DNA from: Coturnix japonica
Taxonomy: Eukaryota > Chordata > Aves > Galliformes > Phasianidae
Length of the DNA: 64,000 bases
Assembly (NCBI RefSeq): GCF_001577835.2
Contig: NC_029518.1
Coordinates: 36,533,830-36,597,829, forward strand
Direction: 5' to 3'
Shown here: positions 40,413 through 54,010 of the stretch, piece after piece
How the letters are laid out: every line of letters starts with the position of its first letter
How positions within the stretch are numbered: position 1 is the stretch's first letter
Program-made: the position numbers and the translations under genes
The notes under the pieces: generated by a model
What the model saw: only the letters and a program-made list of their open reading frames with translations
The model's database searches: none
Told to the model about the DNA's origin: nothing

Positions 40413-40830
40413 TTGTAAGAGTGATGCTAAGGGTTTGTTGAAGGCATTTTGATTCATCTTAATCTATTATCTAATTACAGTGTTAAATTAATGCTGTTCC
40501 TGCAGCGCCTTATGCTACAGTGTGGAGAAGTGTAAATGTATTAACATTATATCAACAAACTTTTGTGATACCGCTTCAGTTCAGACTTTGTTTCATGAGA
40601 AAAAGTATTAGCTGTGCTCCTGCTGCCTGGAACCACGTTTTTCTGGAGAAGGAGGAAGGGCATTAAGTGAAACCTTTCAGAGTTTAGTTCTGAATGCTAC
40701 ATCTTGGCTCACCTCCATAGGTCTGTATTCAATTGACGTCCAAACTAGGAAGCATCATCTTTTTCTCTGGCTGCCGATGGAGAATTAGTTTGTATGGAGA
40801 TTCTTGGAAGCCTGTTAGTGTTGAATGTTT

Positions 40831-40842
40831 GGGGGGGGGGGG
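40831..40842 (+). repeat. Poly(G) run of 12
   Basis: Twelve consecutive G. Such runs are prone to sequencing and polymerase slippage. Confidence 0.95.
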
Positions 40843-43107
40843 AGTGAGCTGTTTCCTACTACTGCTTTTGGTTCTTGGGAAATTGCTTCAAGCACGGACT
40901 GCTAGTTGGATTCCTGGAAATCGGCTTTTAGTGCTTGGACCTTCAGAAAAGCAGGGGTGCATAATCAAGAGCAAAACAATCTTCTCTCTTACGGGAACCT
41001 TGTCAGATATGTAGCCACACAGAGAGAGATGTGCAAAGTATCTTTATGCTTGAGGTTACCTGCTTGGTGTTTAGGACAAGTAATTTTGCAGAAGTATTTG
41101 AGCCTGTTGCATGTTTGTGACCCAAAGGTGGCCAAACCGCAGTAATACAGTGTTTACACATCATGCATTCTTTCCTAGCTCTGACAAACCTTCATGAGAG
41201 ATGATAGTTTCAGGCTTCCTAGTCAGAACCAATGAAGTAACCACTTCAGCCTCAGCAGTAAAACAGGTATTGCTTTTAACATGATCCGGAGTGGTCGGGA
41301 AATACAGTGGGGGAACTCGAACAGCTGTTTCCCAAGGTCCCTTTGGCCGCTTGGTGCCGCTGTTGGGCTGTGTAAGAAGGGAACGTCTTAAGACAGATGG
41401 GCAAAAAGGGAGCTCAGAGTCTGAAGAACACGGGCTGAAGTCACTTGATTATGCAAGTCAGAACTTCTAGGCACGCTCAAGTATCTTACGGGGGTGTTTA
41501 GGATCACATGCAAAAGTCACATTAAATGTGCACAGCTGTATCTATGGGCTGTTTCTTACTGAGCACACAACACAGTGCGGTAGTTCCAAGAAAGGAAAGG
41601 ATATGTATACTTTAAAATGCAAATCAGCAATGCCAGATTAAATACACCCTATAAAATTCAATCAAAGCACATCAAGCTCAGCTGCCCTTGGTCCCATTTT
41701 TATGCTGAACTGCACAAGTATCTCACAATAGTTTTGTACAGGGTCGCTGATCTCCAGTGGAAGTGAGTAGTGTTTAAGTTGCAGCGAGAAGCAGCTGATG
41801 GTAACAAGTTGGCATGCTTGCCTTCCAAACAGCTCCATCCCAATATACAAGATGTAAGCAGTTATCAAGGAAGGACAACAAACAAGAGGAGCTATGTAAC
41901 TTACACCCGAATGAATGTAGTGCTCTTGATGGGTGCCAAATGAGTAGGAGTAACACAAAGTGATGTGAGTGTTCAGGTTGTTTGCAGTCACACAGGAGGT
42001 TACAAGAGCAGGCACTGGCACACAGCAGCAAGGGAACCTGCAACCTGCATCTTCATACCACTTACAGTTCCTAGAAGCAGAGGGTCTGGCAGGTCTACTT
42101 GGCTAAGGATTAGAAGTCTCTCACGTTTCTATGGAAGATAAGGGAGAGGGAGGATCTTTATCTTGCAGTATGTTTTCTTAACACTAAAGAAGTAACACGT
42201 ATTTCAAAAGTGAGCTGTTGTGGAATCATTTGGTTAATCTTGGAGTGAGCAAGTACTTCTAGCCACCTTGATCAAGTACTTGCACGTGGTGGAGGGGGCA
42301 TAACGAGCTGCAATAGCGAGCTCAGCTTCATCTGCAGCAGTGCCAAGCAATACCTTAAGATGGCAATGGTTAGTTGCTGTCGCAGATTTCAACAGAGTTA
42401 CATGGGTGTGGGTAAAAATAGTCATACATACTTTACTGGTTTCCCACTGTAATGTGCTTTGCCGTAGTGTTTACTGAGGAGACGGGAGGCTTTATTTTGA
42501 TCTCTGCCAAATGGCAGCACACTGTTGCTTATATAAGGGACTGCACAAGGTCAGAATTGGCCCTGAAGAGTAGGTTTGTAAGAAAGTAGGCCTTGCTTTA
42601 TTTTAGACATATGTTTTCAGCAATATTGTTTATGCGTCAAATCCATTTTGTGTACAGGGGAGGGGGCTTGTTATTATGGAAAGTGGAAGTGCTTGACAGG
42701 GCATATATACTGCATATATGCTTCTAGGACTCTGGTTCACAGTGTCATTCCTGTGTCAGGGATAAGTTTAATTTTCCCTTAGCTAAAACTAAGATGATCT
42801 TAAGGTTGACTCATAAAATGCTGTTTTATAAACCAAGTGCTGGGCTTTCTCACCCCAAGAAGGCATTTCTCCTGTTGTACAGTGCCTGCAATGCTACGTG
42901 CCTCAGTGAGGTGGGAGGCAGGAGTGGGCTGTGTCAGTCTTACTGCTTAGGGAAAACCAACAATGTAGGAATTATAAAATGCAATTTGGAGTACGGTAGT
43001 TTGAGGTGATTCTACTGCAATTTCCTCCTTTACACTGCCTATTTACCCCAGAATTATCCATCCTGGAAAACCAAGAAAAAGCAGGCTTTGCATGGGCACT
43101 ATTCAGT

Positions 43108-43175
43108 GATGATAGAATCATTAAGGTTGAAAAAAAGACCATCAAGGTCATCTATCTAGTCCAGCCATCAACCGG
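43108..43175 (-). mobile_element. CR1 LINE tail fragment
   Basis: The plus strand shows tgatagaatcattaaggttg, then aagaccatcaaggtcatct and agtccagcca, the antisense of a CR1 3' end. About 65 bp only. Confidence 0.75.
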
Positions 43176-44739
43176 GTTTTGATGCCAGGTTTTACAAACC
43201 CAAGCTTGGGGAGAAGTGGCAAGAACAAGCAGGGAATGATTTAAAAAAGCATTTGTGTGGATCTGAGCAAAGTAACAGTGTTGTTTTTCCCCAGACAAGC
43301 AGAAGACAGTTTTAGGAGCATAGAGTAATTTCTGCTTCCTCCAGGGTTCCTGATCTGGAGTCAGGAACCAACTTTGGAGTGAAAGGGATTTGGAGATGAC
43401 AGCTTTCCCATTCTTTCTTTCAGCCAGCTTTTGTTTAGCATGAATGCCCTTTGCTTTTGGGCCATTTGGGGCAGTCATAAACCAGACAATATGGCACATG
43501 GGCCCGGAGTTAACTACGAATTTTTTTCCAGAACTTCCTTCTCAAGCCAAATTCCTTTTGAGAAGGGGTTTTGTCTGTGTGAGTGCAGCACAGTGAGACC
43601 AACTTCATATTCTTTCAACTCCAGTATGTAGTTAGTTTAATTGTGTGGGCCATTTTATGTGCACTTCCTTTTCTAAGCAATCTCAACCAAGTGTTCATAA
43701 TTACAAAAACATGGTTTAACAGAAAAAACAAACAACAAATCCTCAGTATCTTTCCTGTTTGGCTGTTCTTGGACCTTTTCCTAACAGTTGCTGGCAAAGT
43801 TCAACTTCACTGTTCATCTCAGAGGCTCAAGTGAGGGTAGAGATGGACTCTGTCAAGCAGCACAAGTTCAGTGTAGCCTGCAATAATTAATATTCTTTGG
43901 CCCAAGGCAAATTAAAGGGATACTAACAAGGCAATAGTAATCAGATCCAAAATGCAACCCGTGATTCGTACTTCAGCCAGAGAACCATGAAAGAAGGGTT
44001 AAAAACCAGGATTCTTATTCTTGGTAGAAAAATGAGATGTAGAAGACTGGAAGTAGTAGTGCAATGTTACGGATAATTCATTGTCGGTGTATTTGGTTTA
44101 CCTGAGCCCATATGCCACTGAAATTTAGGTATTTCTGCTGCTCAGCTTTCTGCAGCCGCAGAGGTGTGGTGACCTCCTTGGTTCTAGTGCAAGAAGTCAC
44201 TGATGTGCTGATTTACCTGGGTGCCCCCCAGAGTGCTCCTGACATCTGTAGTGCCAGTCCTGCTAAGGTGGCTTAGCCTGGCAGGATTACAGCTTCTCTG
44301 CACTGATGCTATGTTTAACCATAGCTTTGTGGCTTTGTGCAAAAGGTCTGTAATCAGCTTGGCGGCTGGGTCTGATGAGTGATCAAGCTGCTTACTGGGC
44401 TCTCATTGCTGTGCTCTCGTGTTTGAGACCTGGGCAGCTCAGCTGGCCATCTCTTCTCTGGGGCCACTGATGGAAGAAGCTGTTGATGCTGCTGAGCCCT
44501 CGGGAGTGTGTCCCCTATACCAGGAGCCTGAAAATCATAACGTACATCATCTGTTTGCAGCTTGCTTATGTGACCAAGATTGCAGGAAGTTTGAAGGCCA
44601 GATGGGGCAGAGGGGAGGTTAAAAAGAAAAGAAAAAGAAGAAAAAAATAATAGAGCAGGGAAAGGTTTATCTTATGTTTTATATAAGAATCCATTCTGGA
44701 GAAAGCCACATTCCAGTGTCACTGCCTTATGCTTGATCT

Positions 44740-45110
44740 GAACTTTTCTTGACATCTACCCCTGACTGCAGAATGGTTAACACAATCTCCATTAAGTCCC
44801 GTGGCAAACAAGCATTTTGGTGCGGCTGGTATTTGTTTGCTAGTTGCAGACAAGTCGATCTCATTAGAACTGCATTTACAACTTCTGCCAAGCATTTTGA
44901 AACCGGTTGACATGCTCAACAGCTGCCGGAGCCGGAACGGCATTTCATTCCCCGCCTCCATCTTATTAGCACAGGGGATGGTTTGATTAATGGCAATTAG
45001 ATGGGATTTTTAAAAATGAAAGTTTGTCTTTGGAAGAGCTGTGCCGAGTGTTTTCATTCTCTGATTTAAAATAAGCCACAAAGCCAGGGTGTTTTGTGCT
45101 CTCTCATGAG
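44740..45110. promoter_or_regulatory. Candidate conserved non-coding element
   Basis: Repeat-free block of about 370 bp with balanced composition and packed homeodomain-type cores, e.g. gattaatggcaattagatgg (44985-45004), plus E-box-like and GATT motifs. It has no open frame of note. Its texture differs from the neutral flank around it. Conservation is a guess from appearance and was not measured. Confidence 0.3.
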
Positions 45111-46539
45111 CCAAGAGAAGCGTTCCTCCTGAGCTAACCCACAACATTTGAAGTTAAAACATCCTGAAGTATGATGCAAAGTGTTTTCAGCTGGTACTTA
45201 GCTGGGCTTTTGCACCAAACTGCTCCGTAACAAAGCATGACCAAACAAGATTTCCATGGTGACACTTAGATTTTTCTTGCACAGCTCCAGCACTATGCAA
45301 GGTGGGGGGATAGAGTTCTAAACCTAGACTGTCAAAGTGCTTTATCTGGCTATGCATACTTTAAAGTCATGGGCTGTGGTAGCCTTCAGCTTAGTTAAGG
45401 TGTGACGTTGGCACTGGGGCGGTTTTCACCAGACTCAGTGAAGCACAAGAAAACCAAGATGCTCTTCCTTTGGCAGCTGAGAAATTGCAGTGACCAAAGC
45501 TGCCCCTACCATGCAGGCAATATTACCTCTAATTTAACCCATCAAACTCTTCCACAAATGTTTTATTGATGCTTCTAACAAGTTAAACTCTGTGTTGGTG
45601 TAAGCCTGCTCCAGTTAGTCTCACTGCAGAGAGTGTGATGATAGAGATGGCCTGGTTGATTGAGCTTCACCCCAGAAGTGGGGGGATGAGCTCACAAAAG
45701 CTTTCCTGTAAGCCTCTGCATCCACCTCCCAGCCCACATGCAGCCCATGGCTCTAGCCACAGTGTTGGACTATGGGATTGCTGCCTTGTAAGCGCTGACT
45801 GCAAGTTTTAATGAGACAGCCCAATTAGATGGTTTGACAGACCATCACAACAGTGATGCAACAGAGCTCAAACCCCCTTGCAGGAGCAGGAGAAATTCAA
45901 AGAACTACTTTAAAAGAAAAGTCACAGAATAGCTCGCACACAGCCCTGCAAACAACAACATCACCCAGGGCGCTGTGCAGAGTAAGGATAGAGTAAGTAT
46001 AGCTCATGCCAGGATGGATGTTACGTTGTCCCACAGATACTCACAGACACACGGGGCTGCATTCACTGATTCCTCCCACACCCATAAAACATTTCATACC
46101 CTCCCCACCCTGGCCCCGCACCCCCCTCCAAAAAAAAAGAAAATAGAAATAGAGCAAAGTTTTATCATCCCCCACCCAAGAATTCATATTAGAAAGCTCT
46201 TCTTTCTGAATGAGCCCCTTTTGCTCATGTTCACCTATCTGTCAAGGAGAGCCCAAAATTAACGAAGAAGGGAATGTAAATTGCTGGCTGCTGACACCAT
46301 AGTGGCAGATCAGTGTTATTTCCCCTAAATTAAAGACCCTTGTGTACATCCTGCTTGAGCTGCTTGGATGTCAGGAGGAGCACAGGTCAACTCTGTAGCA
46401 TCATGAACATGTCTGTATTTGCTTCTGCAGAGGGAAATGCTCTGTCAGGCAACAGGTCAGTAGCACACAGCTAGGTAAGTTCTTAATAAACTCACGCTCA
46501 GCTACTGCGGTATTAAATGATAGCTCAATGCCAAGTAGT

Positions 46540-46612
46540 GTTAACCAGTGATAGGAGGAGAGGGAACGGCCTCAAGTTGCAGCAGAGGAGGTTCAGACTG
46601 GGTATTAGGATA
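46540..46612 (+). mobile_element. CR1 LINE internal fragment
   Basis: ccagtgataggaggagaggg, cctcaagttgcagcagagg and ttcagactgggtattagga match the part of CR1 3' UTR just upstream of the common end. Both sides are lost. Confidence 0.75.
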
Positions 46613-46629
46613 GCTGAGGGAGGTCAGGT

Positions 46630-47436
46630 ATGGCAGGCCCCTGCACGACGCCATGTTGCGGCACCGCAAAATGCAACACTGTGGTGTTGTTTGACTGCAC
46701 TTGCCCATATGTGTCACTGTGGGTGCTGCAGGTGAGAGGCTTTCCCTCTTTGTTCCCCTTTGCCACAGAGGGCCACCCAGCCGTGTGCTGTAGAAGAGGG
46801 CTGCAGCCCTCAGCCCTCGCATCTGTAAGGGCTGGAGCCCAGCCGGGCCGAGGTGCAGGACTCAATGGGCTGGCGGATCAGAGGGCCCGGCTGCGCTGCG
46901 CAGGATCTGCTCCGCGTGCACGCACAGGGGCCGAACATCTGTCAGGCAAACAAAAAGCAACCCAAGCGGAACAAAAGAGAGGATTATTTTCACTCAAGTT
47001 CTTCTTCAGTCGCAGCAGGCAACGCTCAAGCCGTTCTTGCATTCAGACTCTAAGGCCTTATGGGGTATGGGCTGTCCGGGAAATGCCAAACGCTGTTACC
47101 AGAAGACAAAAGAGGGGGGAAAGAAGAAGAAGAAGAAGAAAAAAAAAAAGTAGATATGGAAAATGCGGAATGTGTGGTTGGGTCATATTGTGCAGGAGGG
47201 CAGCAGAAGGGGCACCGGTGAGGGAGCAAGGAGAGGGAGGGGAAAAGGACAGGGTGGTCATGCACTCAAGAGAAGGTGACAGAAGATGGCGGTGGCCCTT
47301 GAAAACACTGCAGAGCACATCAGCCGTGCCACAAGGCACTGAATGCTACTGCTCAGCTCTGAGGGGCAGAGGGCACGGAGGCAGTGCCTGTGCCTCTCCC
47401 TTGTGCTCGGCACTAGGAGCACTTACCTGTAAATAG
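46630..47436. other. GC-rich stretch with a long but unsupported open frame
   Basis: A 268-codon frame is open on the plus strand. It shows no domain, no homology I recognise, and its Arg/Lys-rich stretch comes from a GA repeat (47120-47150). The region is moderately GC-rich with scattered CpG. I treat it as non-coding. Confidence 0.5.
47120..47150. repeat. (GAA)n/(A)n simple repeat
   Basis: Seven GAA-type units run into an A run; purine on the plus strand. Confidence 0.9.
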
Positions 47437-49757
47437 CAGCCCACAGCATGCCGCATATCCATGACTTTTACTGCCTCCCTTTCTTGCCCGTTCCTTTGGT
47501 CCTTATCAAACTTCTGGAGGAGCACTGTGCAGGAAGAATCAGGAGCAGATCGCTGTGGCAGGAGGTAAAGGATACCAGCTTCTGTATTTCACTGCATAAC
47601 ATGCTATACTGGTCCTTTGCCATAAAGCTTTCTAAGAGGATACTGTTTCCCATATGAAACAGTTTTCTCTCCTTTAAATGATAAACTCTCTATATTTTTT
47701 TAATTATTTATAAATGTATCAGCAAAAACTACTGCTTCTGCACCCTCTCCTCAAGCCAGAGTTATAGAAGTGTCAGCTTTTATGGCTTAGGGTGCTTCCT
47801 GCATGTACCTCAGGGCTTGCAGAGAATAACTAAAGTAAGTGTGAATGCTTTAGCTTTAAGGAAAAATATCAGTTATAGACAAATGTAAGCAATATCCTAA
47901 CTATCATAAGGTATTGACTTGTTACTGATGACCTATATGAGAACTGCTTGCAGAAGTTAAATAGGGGACTCCAAAGTAACAGCATTCTGGGAAAGCTGCA
48001 GGTAAGTAACTGAGGACCAAGGACAGTCAGCAGCAACCCAGGCAGGGCAGGAGTGCAGCAAGGAAACTGGCTGTGGTCCAGAGCCTTTTCCCCATGGTGA
48101 GGCTGTATCAGGAAGCTCATAGCTCAGCAGAAGCTGACAAATCCTGAGAGCAGTACAAAGTGCAGGACTGGTGAAGCTTGGATAAGAAGGTGTCCAAGGC
48201 TAATTTATGAATTACTTTGTTTTAGCAGGAGAGTTCAGTCTTCCCGACCTCCTGTCAGCCCTGTCAGTATCCAGAAACAGAGTTCAGGTATGTGTGTGAT
48301 CGGTGTAGGATACATACAGGGGGCTGGATACGCTCTCCATGCACAGACCTGTGGAGTTGTATGCCAGCTATGGATGTTGGTGCTTGAAACATCTGCTCCA
48401 GCAACAGTAGGGAGCCTAATGGGGTAAATGAGCCTGGCTTTGCAGCATCCATGGTTTTGGGGGTTTTTCCAGTTCCTGTGAGGTTGCTCCACAGAAAAAG
48501 ACTGCTCTGGAAAACATGGGCCAGGAACCTGCTCAGCAGAAGGCTCTGGGTGACCTGATAGTTGAGACAGACAGAGACCAGACCTGACCTGTGGGTAAAT
48601 TGGTTCCTGGTTTTCCTTGAATCACAGAGCACCCATGTCACTCCTGCAGTCTGTCTCACCCCTTATCAAAGGGCTTTGAATTGACGCGGTGAAGACATGT
48701 TACAGAGACAACAGCAACGTGCAATGTTACTACGACTTTACAGACTACTAACCTTGGTCTCTCAGACTGCAGTTTGGGACCTCCTGCTCTGAGTGCCTAG
48801 GAGAGGAAAAGGATGAACTGGTGGCTCTCAGACAAACAGCTGTGACACGTGCCATCACAGTAAGTTCATGGTGGCTGCAGTTTTGACAGACTAAGTCAAA
48901 ACAGAGCCGAGCAATCAGGGCGAGTTTTTGTCTTGTGGCTGCAATGAATTCCCTGGTGGCTGCATGTGGCCACTGTTATTGTCTGTGGGAGTCACTGCCC
49001 TAAGAGAAGAATTCTTCAACAAGTGAACAAATAACTCAATTAGAAATGAAAGCGGTACATTCCTGAGAGGAGCTCAGCAGCCTCTTCTCCCAGTAGCAAC
49101 AGTGGAAGTTCCCAGGCTCTGCACCTCTCAGCCCTCGACCCTGAGCCATGGCTCCTTGCTTTCCCTTCAGCAGATGACACCTACCAGGGAGTGCAACCAA
49201 GTGCTTCACAGTGACATGCCAGCTTGTTTCTTTTGGGTACCATTTGTTGGGATGTGGCAATGCACTTATTTTGGTTGGTCAAATTTCAGCTTAGAAAAAT
49301 AAATCCAATTACAACAAAATGGGAAGAGCAAGGGAGACCAGAGCAGATTTATGAAGTGATGAATGAGCTTTTCTGTTGAAAAATAATTACTGAGTACTCA
49401 CTTTGTGGGTGAGCTTGGTCTACCAAGGAGAAGGAAAAATCAGCAGTCCTGGGATCTAAAAACAGACAAGAAATCAAACTCAAGCAATAAGAGACTGGCC
49501 AATCTGAATCAGGAGATGTGTGCAGATGCGATGACTTTCCTCCAAGGTACAAAAGAGAGAGAAAAGTACTTCTGTTAAATGTTTTCGGTGGGTATGGGAA
49601 GCAGGGACCTCCTGCAAGGAAGAAAATATCCTTTGAGTGTATGTCGTGGTAATCTAGTACTGAAAAGCAGAAGGGGTGAAGGAATTGTGAACAGCTGGTA
49701 AGTGGCAGCCCTGTGCCGAAAGAATAAAGTGTGGAGGAGGGGAGAAAGCAATTAAAA

Positions 49758-49791
49758 AGGGGGGAAAAAGGAGGGGGGAGGAGGAGGGGGG
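49758..49791 (+). repeat. G-rich purine tract, possible G-quadruplex
   Basis: Four separated runs of at least five G occur within 34 bp, interrupted by A-rich or GA spacers. The sequence fits the G-quadruplex pattern on the plus strand. Whether it folds is unknown. Confidence 0.7.
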
Positions 49792-50368
49792 CTAAAATGG
49801 AAACTCCTAATTTCAACAGTAAAATAAAACCAAAACAGAAAAACAAAACAGATGTGTTGGGAGCGTATTGTCAAACACCAGATTCCCGTGGATCCTAAGA
49901 GCTGCAGAAGCCATTGTCCTCTGTTGGGGATGGGGGCCATAAAAAACAACACGCTGGGCTGGGAACATAACTGCTGTGTGCTCTCACTCACAGTTCTCAG
50001 CTAAACCCAACACAACTCTACAGATCACAAAAGATGCTCCAGAGAGAATGAGTGCAGCCCTGACTAGTTGACCTATGAGCACTCACCTTCCTTTTTGTGC
50101 TCCTAAAGCTGCACTTCTGACAGTGGGAACAGAGGTTTATGTCAGCCTCAGGCAAGGCACACTGACTTTGCCCTGCCTTCTTCAGCTGCCAGAATAGCTC
50201 ACTGAGGACGTGCCTGTGGCCAGGGTGAGCGCAGCACATGCTGCTTACTGATACACCAAGCTGGAGAGCAGGTGAAACGCTGCGTGCTGGTGCACAGCAA
50301 GAGATCCTGAGCTGCTGCTTTCAGTTCACTGGTGAATGTATTTTCTCTCCGTGCTGGTTGTTGGCTTC

Positions 50369-50410
50369 AACTGTTCTGAAGCTGAACTGTTCTGAAGCTG
50401 AACTATTCTT
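50369..50410 (+). repeat. 16-bp tandem repeat, 2.6 copies
   Basis: Unit aactgttctgaagctg, two perfect copies (50369-50384 and 50385-50400) and a partial third with one mismatch. Confidence 0.9.
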
Positions 50411-51960
50411 CTGTTGGTACTAGGTTTAAGATGGCTGGTCGCTGACTTTTCCAATTTACCTTTTGTAGACCTGTTATAAGAGGCCAGGTATGTTGCTCAG
50501 GAACCAGGTACAGTGTTCATACTGGTTTGGACACAACTAGGTATGTCCATAAACGCAATTCAACACCAATACAGTGTCAACTTCAGCTCAACAGTCCTTA
50601 AATCACAGACTACCCAGTATCTGGAGGACTTCCATTCTTTGCTTGCCCAATTGTTGCACACTGCTATTGACCACTGCTGAAAGATGAGTACCAGGTGGGG
50701 AAGATCATCCATGAGCCCACATATATAGTCTTGTTTCCCTGTATTTTTCTCTGGATGTTTGCAACTTGGCAAACCAAGTGATCGAAATCGACTTGTCTTT
50801 GAAATAAATGCATTAAAATTACACTTATCCAAAGCTCCATGTTAAACTAACTGCCACATACTTCAATATGTGGAATATTTTCACTTCTAAAAAGGGTTCT
50901 GCTGATGGCTGCACTCATTGTTTTTAGGGCATGATTGACAGGGATCTATTTCAAGACACCTCCCCTTGAAGAAAAAAAAGAGAAAACTACCTTAATGGTG
51001 AGGCAGGGAGTGACAGCAACAGACAAAAGGTCACTGCTTTTTTGTTCTCCACATCTGAAGAAAATACACAGAACTCCATTGTATGACTTTTCCACTCACA
51101 GCATTGTCTCCCTTGACCCCATGCACATCTGCAGCCTCTGTTATCTCTGGATAACAGCTGTTCCATCGCTGATTATGCACCAGCTCCACTTCAGTCTGCC
51201 TAAGGTGCTGTGAAAAGCCCCCAGGTTGCTGTGTTTGCTAATGTGAATTAAAGATGAAGCCTAACATTGCTGAAAATAAACAAAAAAACCCACAAAGATG
51301 AATAATGGGTAACTCCTATTTGAGTTTGTTCAGGTATCTCTGACAAGGGAGCTTATATTTCAGAAGCTTGGGGATCTTTAAATCCCTGCTCCTCTCATCT
51401 AAATCCTTTTGTTTTAAAGTCAGCATTTGGCATTAAAATATGCATTCAGCACTGGGGAAAGAAGTAAGTTCTTCAGATATACGATTCGCAGGAGCAGAGT
51501 TTGAAGAACAATTCATTACTGAAGGTTTTGAGTTAAAAGAGAGTGACCGAAGGGATGGGATATGTGCAAAACCAACCCCTTTGAATGCAAATGCTCCTTG
51601 ATCTTTATTTGGGGCAGAGGAAGTAATTTCTGTCTTCTCACGCATGCTATGAGGAGCACAATTCAGCATGCACCCCCTTCCCAGGTAATTCATCTTCTGT
51701 GCCTCTCTACATCCCCTCCCCATGTCATTTTCCACCTCTGCCACTCCCCAGTTACGGATGCTCACATTCCCACATGGGTGCTAAATCCCACCAGTCCCTC
51801 TGTCAGAAGGATAAGGATGGAAGAGGATTTCTTTGATCTCCAGGGCTCTTTCATGGGTCGTTTGGAAGGCGAGGATGGAAGAAGGTGAGGATTTCCAGTT
51901 TATCAGCAAGGTGTTGATGGCCACCAGATTGCTGGGAACATAATAGAGGACAAGCCTGTA

Positions 51961-52000
51961 AAAAAAAAAAAAGAAAAAGAAAAGAAAAAGAAAAGAGCTG
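51961..52000 (+). repeat. A-rich simple repeat (AAAAG)n
   Basis: An A run followed by aaaag units. No adjacent element is recognised, so it is not obviously a retroposon tail. Confidence 0.85.
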
Positions 52001-52489
52001 CTTTGCAGCCCAGCACTAAGTTGTTAATGAGCTCCTGGTGTAAATGTGTTGGGTGCAGGGGCTGTACCTAAGCAGGTGACTCTGCAGTGACAAGCAGCCC
52101 CAGGTTATCTACTCAGGAGTAAGTTGTACAACTCTTGCCCATGAATTCTCTGCATCCTCACTGTGTGTATATAGGGCAACCCTGCAGATCCCACAGCAGC
52201 GAGGTGTACTTCCAGAAGTGTGGGCCCACCTTACACATGGTGTGGAAGTGCAGGCTACCCCATGGAGCTGGCCCCAAACCCTGCTACCCGTGGCCCATTT
52301 GCCCTGTGGCCATTTGTAGAACAGCTGCTCAGAAGGGGCTACTCGTTGATTTCCATAGTAAAGGGGCTATGCATGCACACATGCTGAAGGCAGCAGCAGC
52401 GTGCCTATCACAGCACAGAGCACTGCGCCTCATGTAGGATGCAGGCACGCAAGCCTCCCGAAATGACAGAGGGACAGAGTTAGAGGTAA

Positions 52490-52890
52490 ATATTAAACCT
52501 TTGTCCCAAATTACCCAATTTGATTGCAAAACTGACTTTTTCATGCTCGCAACTTTTCTTTTATCTCTTTCAGTCCATCTACATCACGTCCCTTGCAATT
52601 ACATTACACTCCCTTTGTCTGCGAGCCAAGAATTTGCAGAGAACTTGCAAAATCCTCAGCCCCGATTGTTTACCTGTTTTGTACAGCATTTCTGCCTTCC
52701 TTCAGAAAGCAGTTCTCCCATAGCCGCCTTCTGTTAGACAAAATTATGCAAATTGCATAGATTAAATTGCTGTATAATGGTTGATCAGCTTTTCCTTATT
52801 GTTTGCCATTTGTTACACAGGATTTGCGTGCATTTAAGAGTTTTATGTGTTTAATAGTTATTTAAGAGGCTTAGCATAGCTAATACCTTC
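52490..52890. promoter_or_regulatory. Candidate conserved non-coding element with POU octamer
   Basis: AT-rich, repeat-free block. It carries a perfect octamer ATGCAAAT (52746-52753) inside the near-palindrome ATGCAAATTGCAT, then gattaaattgct and several TTAAT/ATTTA cores. Short open frames here lack any family resemblance. Enhancer function is inferred from motif density only. Confidence 0.33.
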
Positions 52891-53159
52891 AAGCAGTTCT
52901 ATCCCTTCAGACTGCAGAGAAGTAAAGGCTACCTCTGTTGTCACTGGCTTTGACTCTGGGAGTTGGTAAAAACTGTTTTAAAAGCCCAAGTGGCCAAGGA
53001 GCTGGGGAAAAAACAGTGATGTGGTGATGCTGTTTCAGCATGCTGCTGCTTCCTGGAACAACCAGTGCTTTATCTGCTGATAAAGGGAGCTATGGAGCAG
53101 CCCCAGCCCCACAGCTGGAGGAAAGGGCCCCACAGGATCCGTGCCATCCTGCTCACCTC

Positions 53160-54010
53160 CAAATTCCACTTTGTTCAATTATAGCCTGTTGCCATTCACG
53201 TACATGAAAAAGCTTGGATTTGCTTTCACGCGAGCATAGGCTCATAGTCCCGCTTGAGGCTGTTTGCAAGCGAACACAGAGGCATTTCCTCCAAGTTGCC
53301 AGATCCTGTTCTCATTAACATGTTGCCAACACATTAATCATATCTCAAACCTCGCGTGCCCCTGAGCAGGCCTTCCCTCACAGATGCCTCATCCCCATTC
53401 CTTGACAGACGTACTTTCATCTCTCTCCCACTCCTTACGCACCCCCGATCTCCTCTGAGAGCTGCAGCCCAGGCAGTGCCAGCAGGCCTGGGGAGGGGGG
53501 AGTAGGGGGCAGCTCACTGCCATGCAGCTTCCACGCCAGCAGCCCAGCTGAGGCCGCTCGGCAAAGCGCACACAACTGCTGCAATACCTACAGCTTTTCT
53601 GTAAGCAATTAACTGAAGAAGTCAGGTTCGGTTTTCTTAAACAAATTAGCCTTTTAGTATTGAGTTATACACACCGTTGAGAAAACAGAGAGTAAAGTAA
53701 ATACGTGCTTGAAAAGCAACCCTTCCCTCATGCAGTCCCAGAGAGCAGTACTCACACATTTGCCCACTGCAAACAGATGGGCCATTTTCTTGCGTCTCTA
53801 TTAGGTAATAGGCTCAAGCTGTGAACAAATAAAGCAGAAAACACCCAATATGCCAATGTGTTAATTTTGTCTTCCTGTAGGTGTCCCTGTTGGTTGCAAA
53901 AACGAGTCAGGCCCGACTTTTCCATTTCTTATTTTGTTTTGCTAACAAAGAGAAAGGCAAGTTGCAACCTTGTTCTTGTGCAAAACAAACTCTGTTTTTC
54001 ACAATAGCAC
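53160..54010. promoter_or_regulatory. Two further candidate non-coding elements
   Basis: Blocks at about 53160-53350 and 53750-54010 are free of repeats. Motifs in the first include tcattaacatg and acacattaatcat. The second holds ccaatatgccaatgtg (two NF1/CCAAT-like half sites) and a Sox-like aacaaag. They sit within 1.5 kb of the octamer block, so the three may form one regulatory cluster. Confidence 0.27.

Larger units (their letters stand above)
40413..44700. other. Gene-free flank, first part
   Basis: No coding sequence supported. Open frames are short, lack recognisable domains and have no splice-consistent partners. Contains a 12-G run at 40831-40842 and a CR1 scrap at 43108-43175. Confidence 0.6.
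47440..52480. other. Gene-free flank, middle part
   Basis: No coding region supported. Contains a G-rich purine tract (49758-49791), a 16-bp tandem repeat (50369-50410) and an A-rich simple repeat (51961-52000). Confidence 0.55.

Noticed and set aside
46630-47436. 268-codon open frame in the gene-free flank
   Set aside because: No recognisable domain or partner exons; part of its length is a GA repeat giving poly-Arg/Lys.
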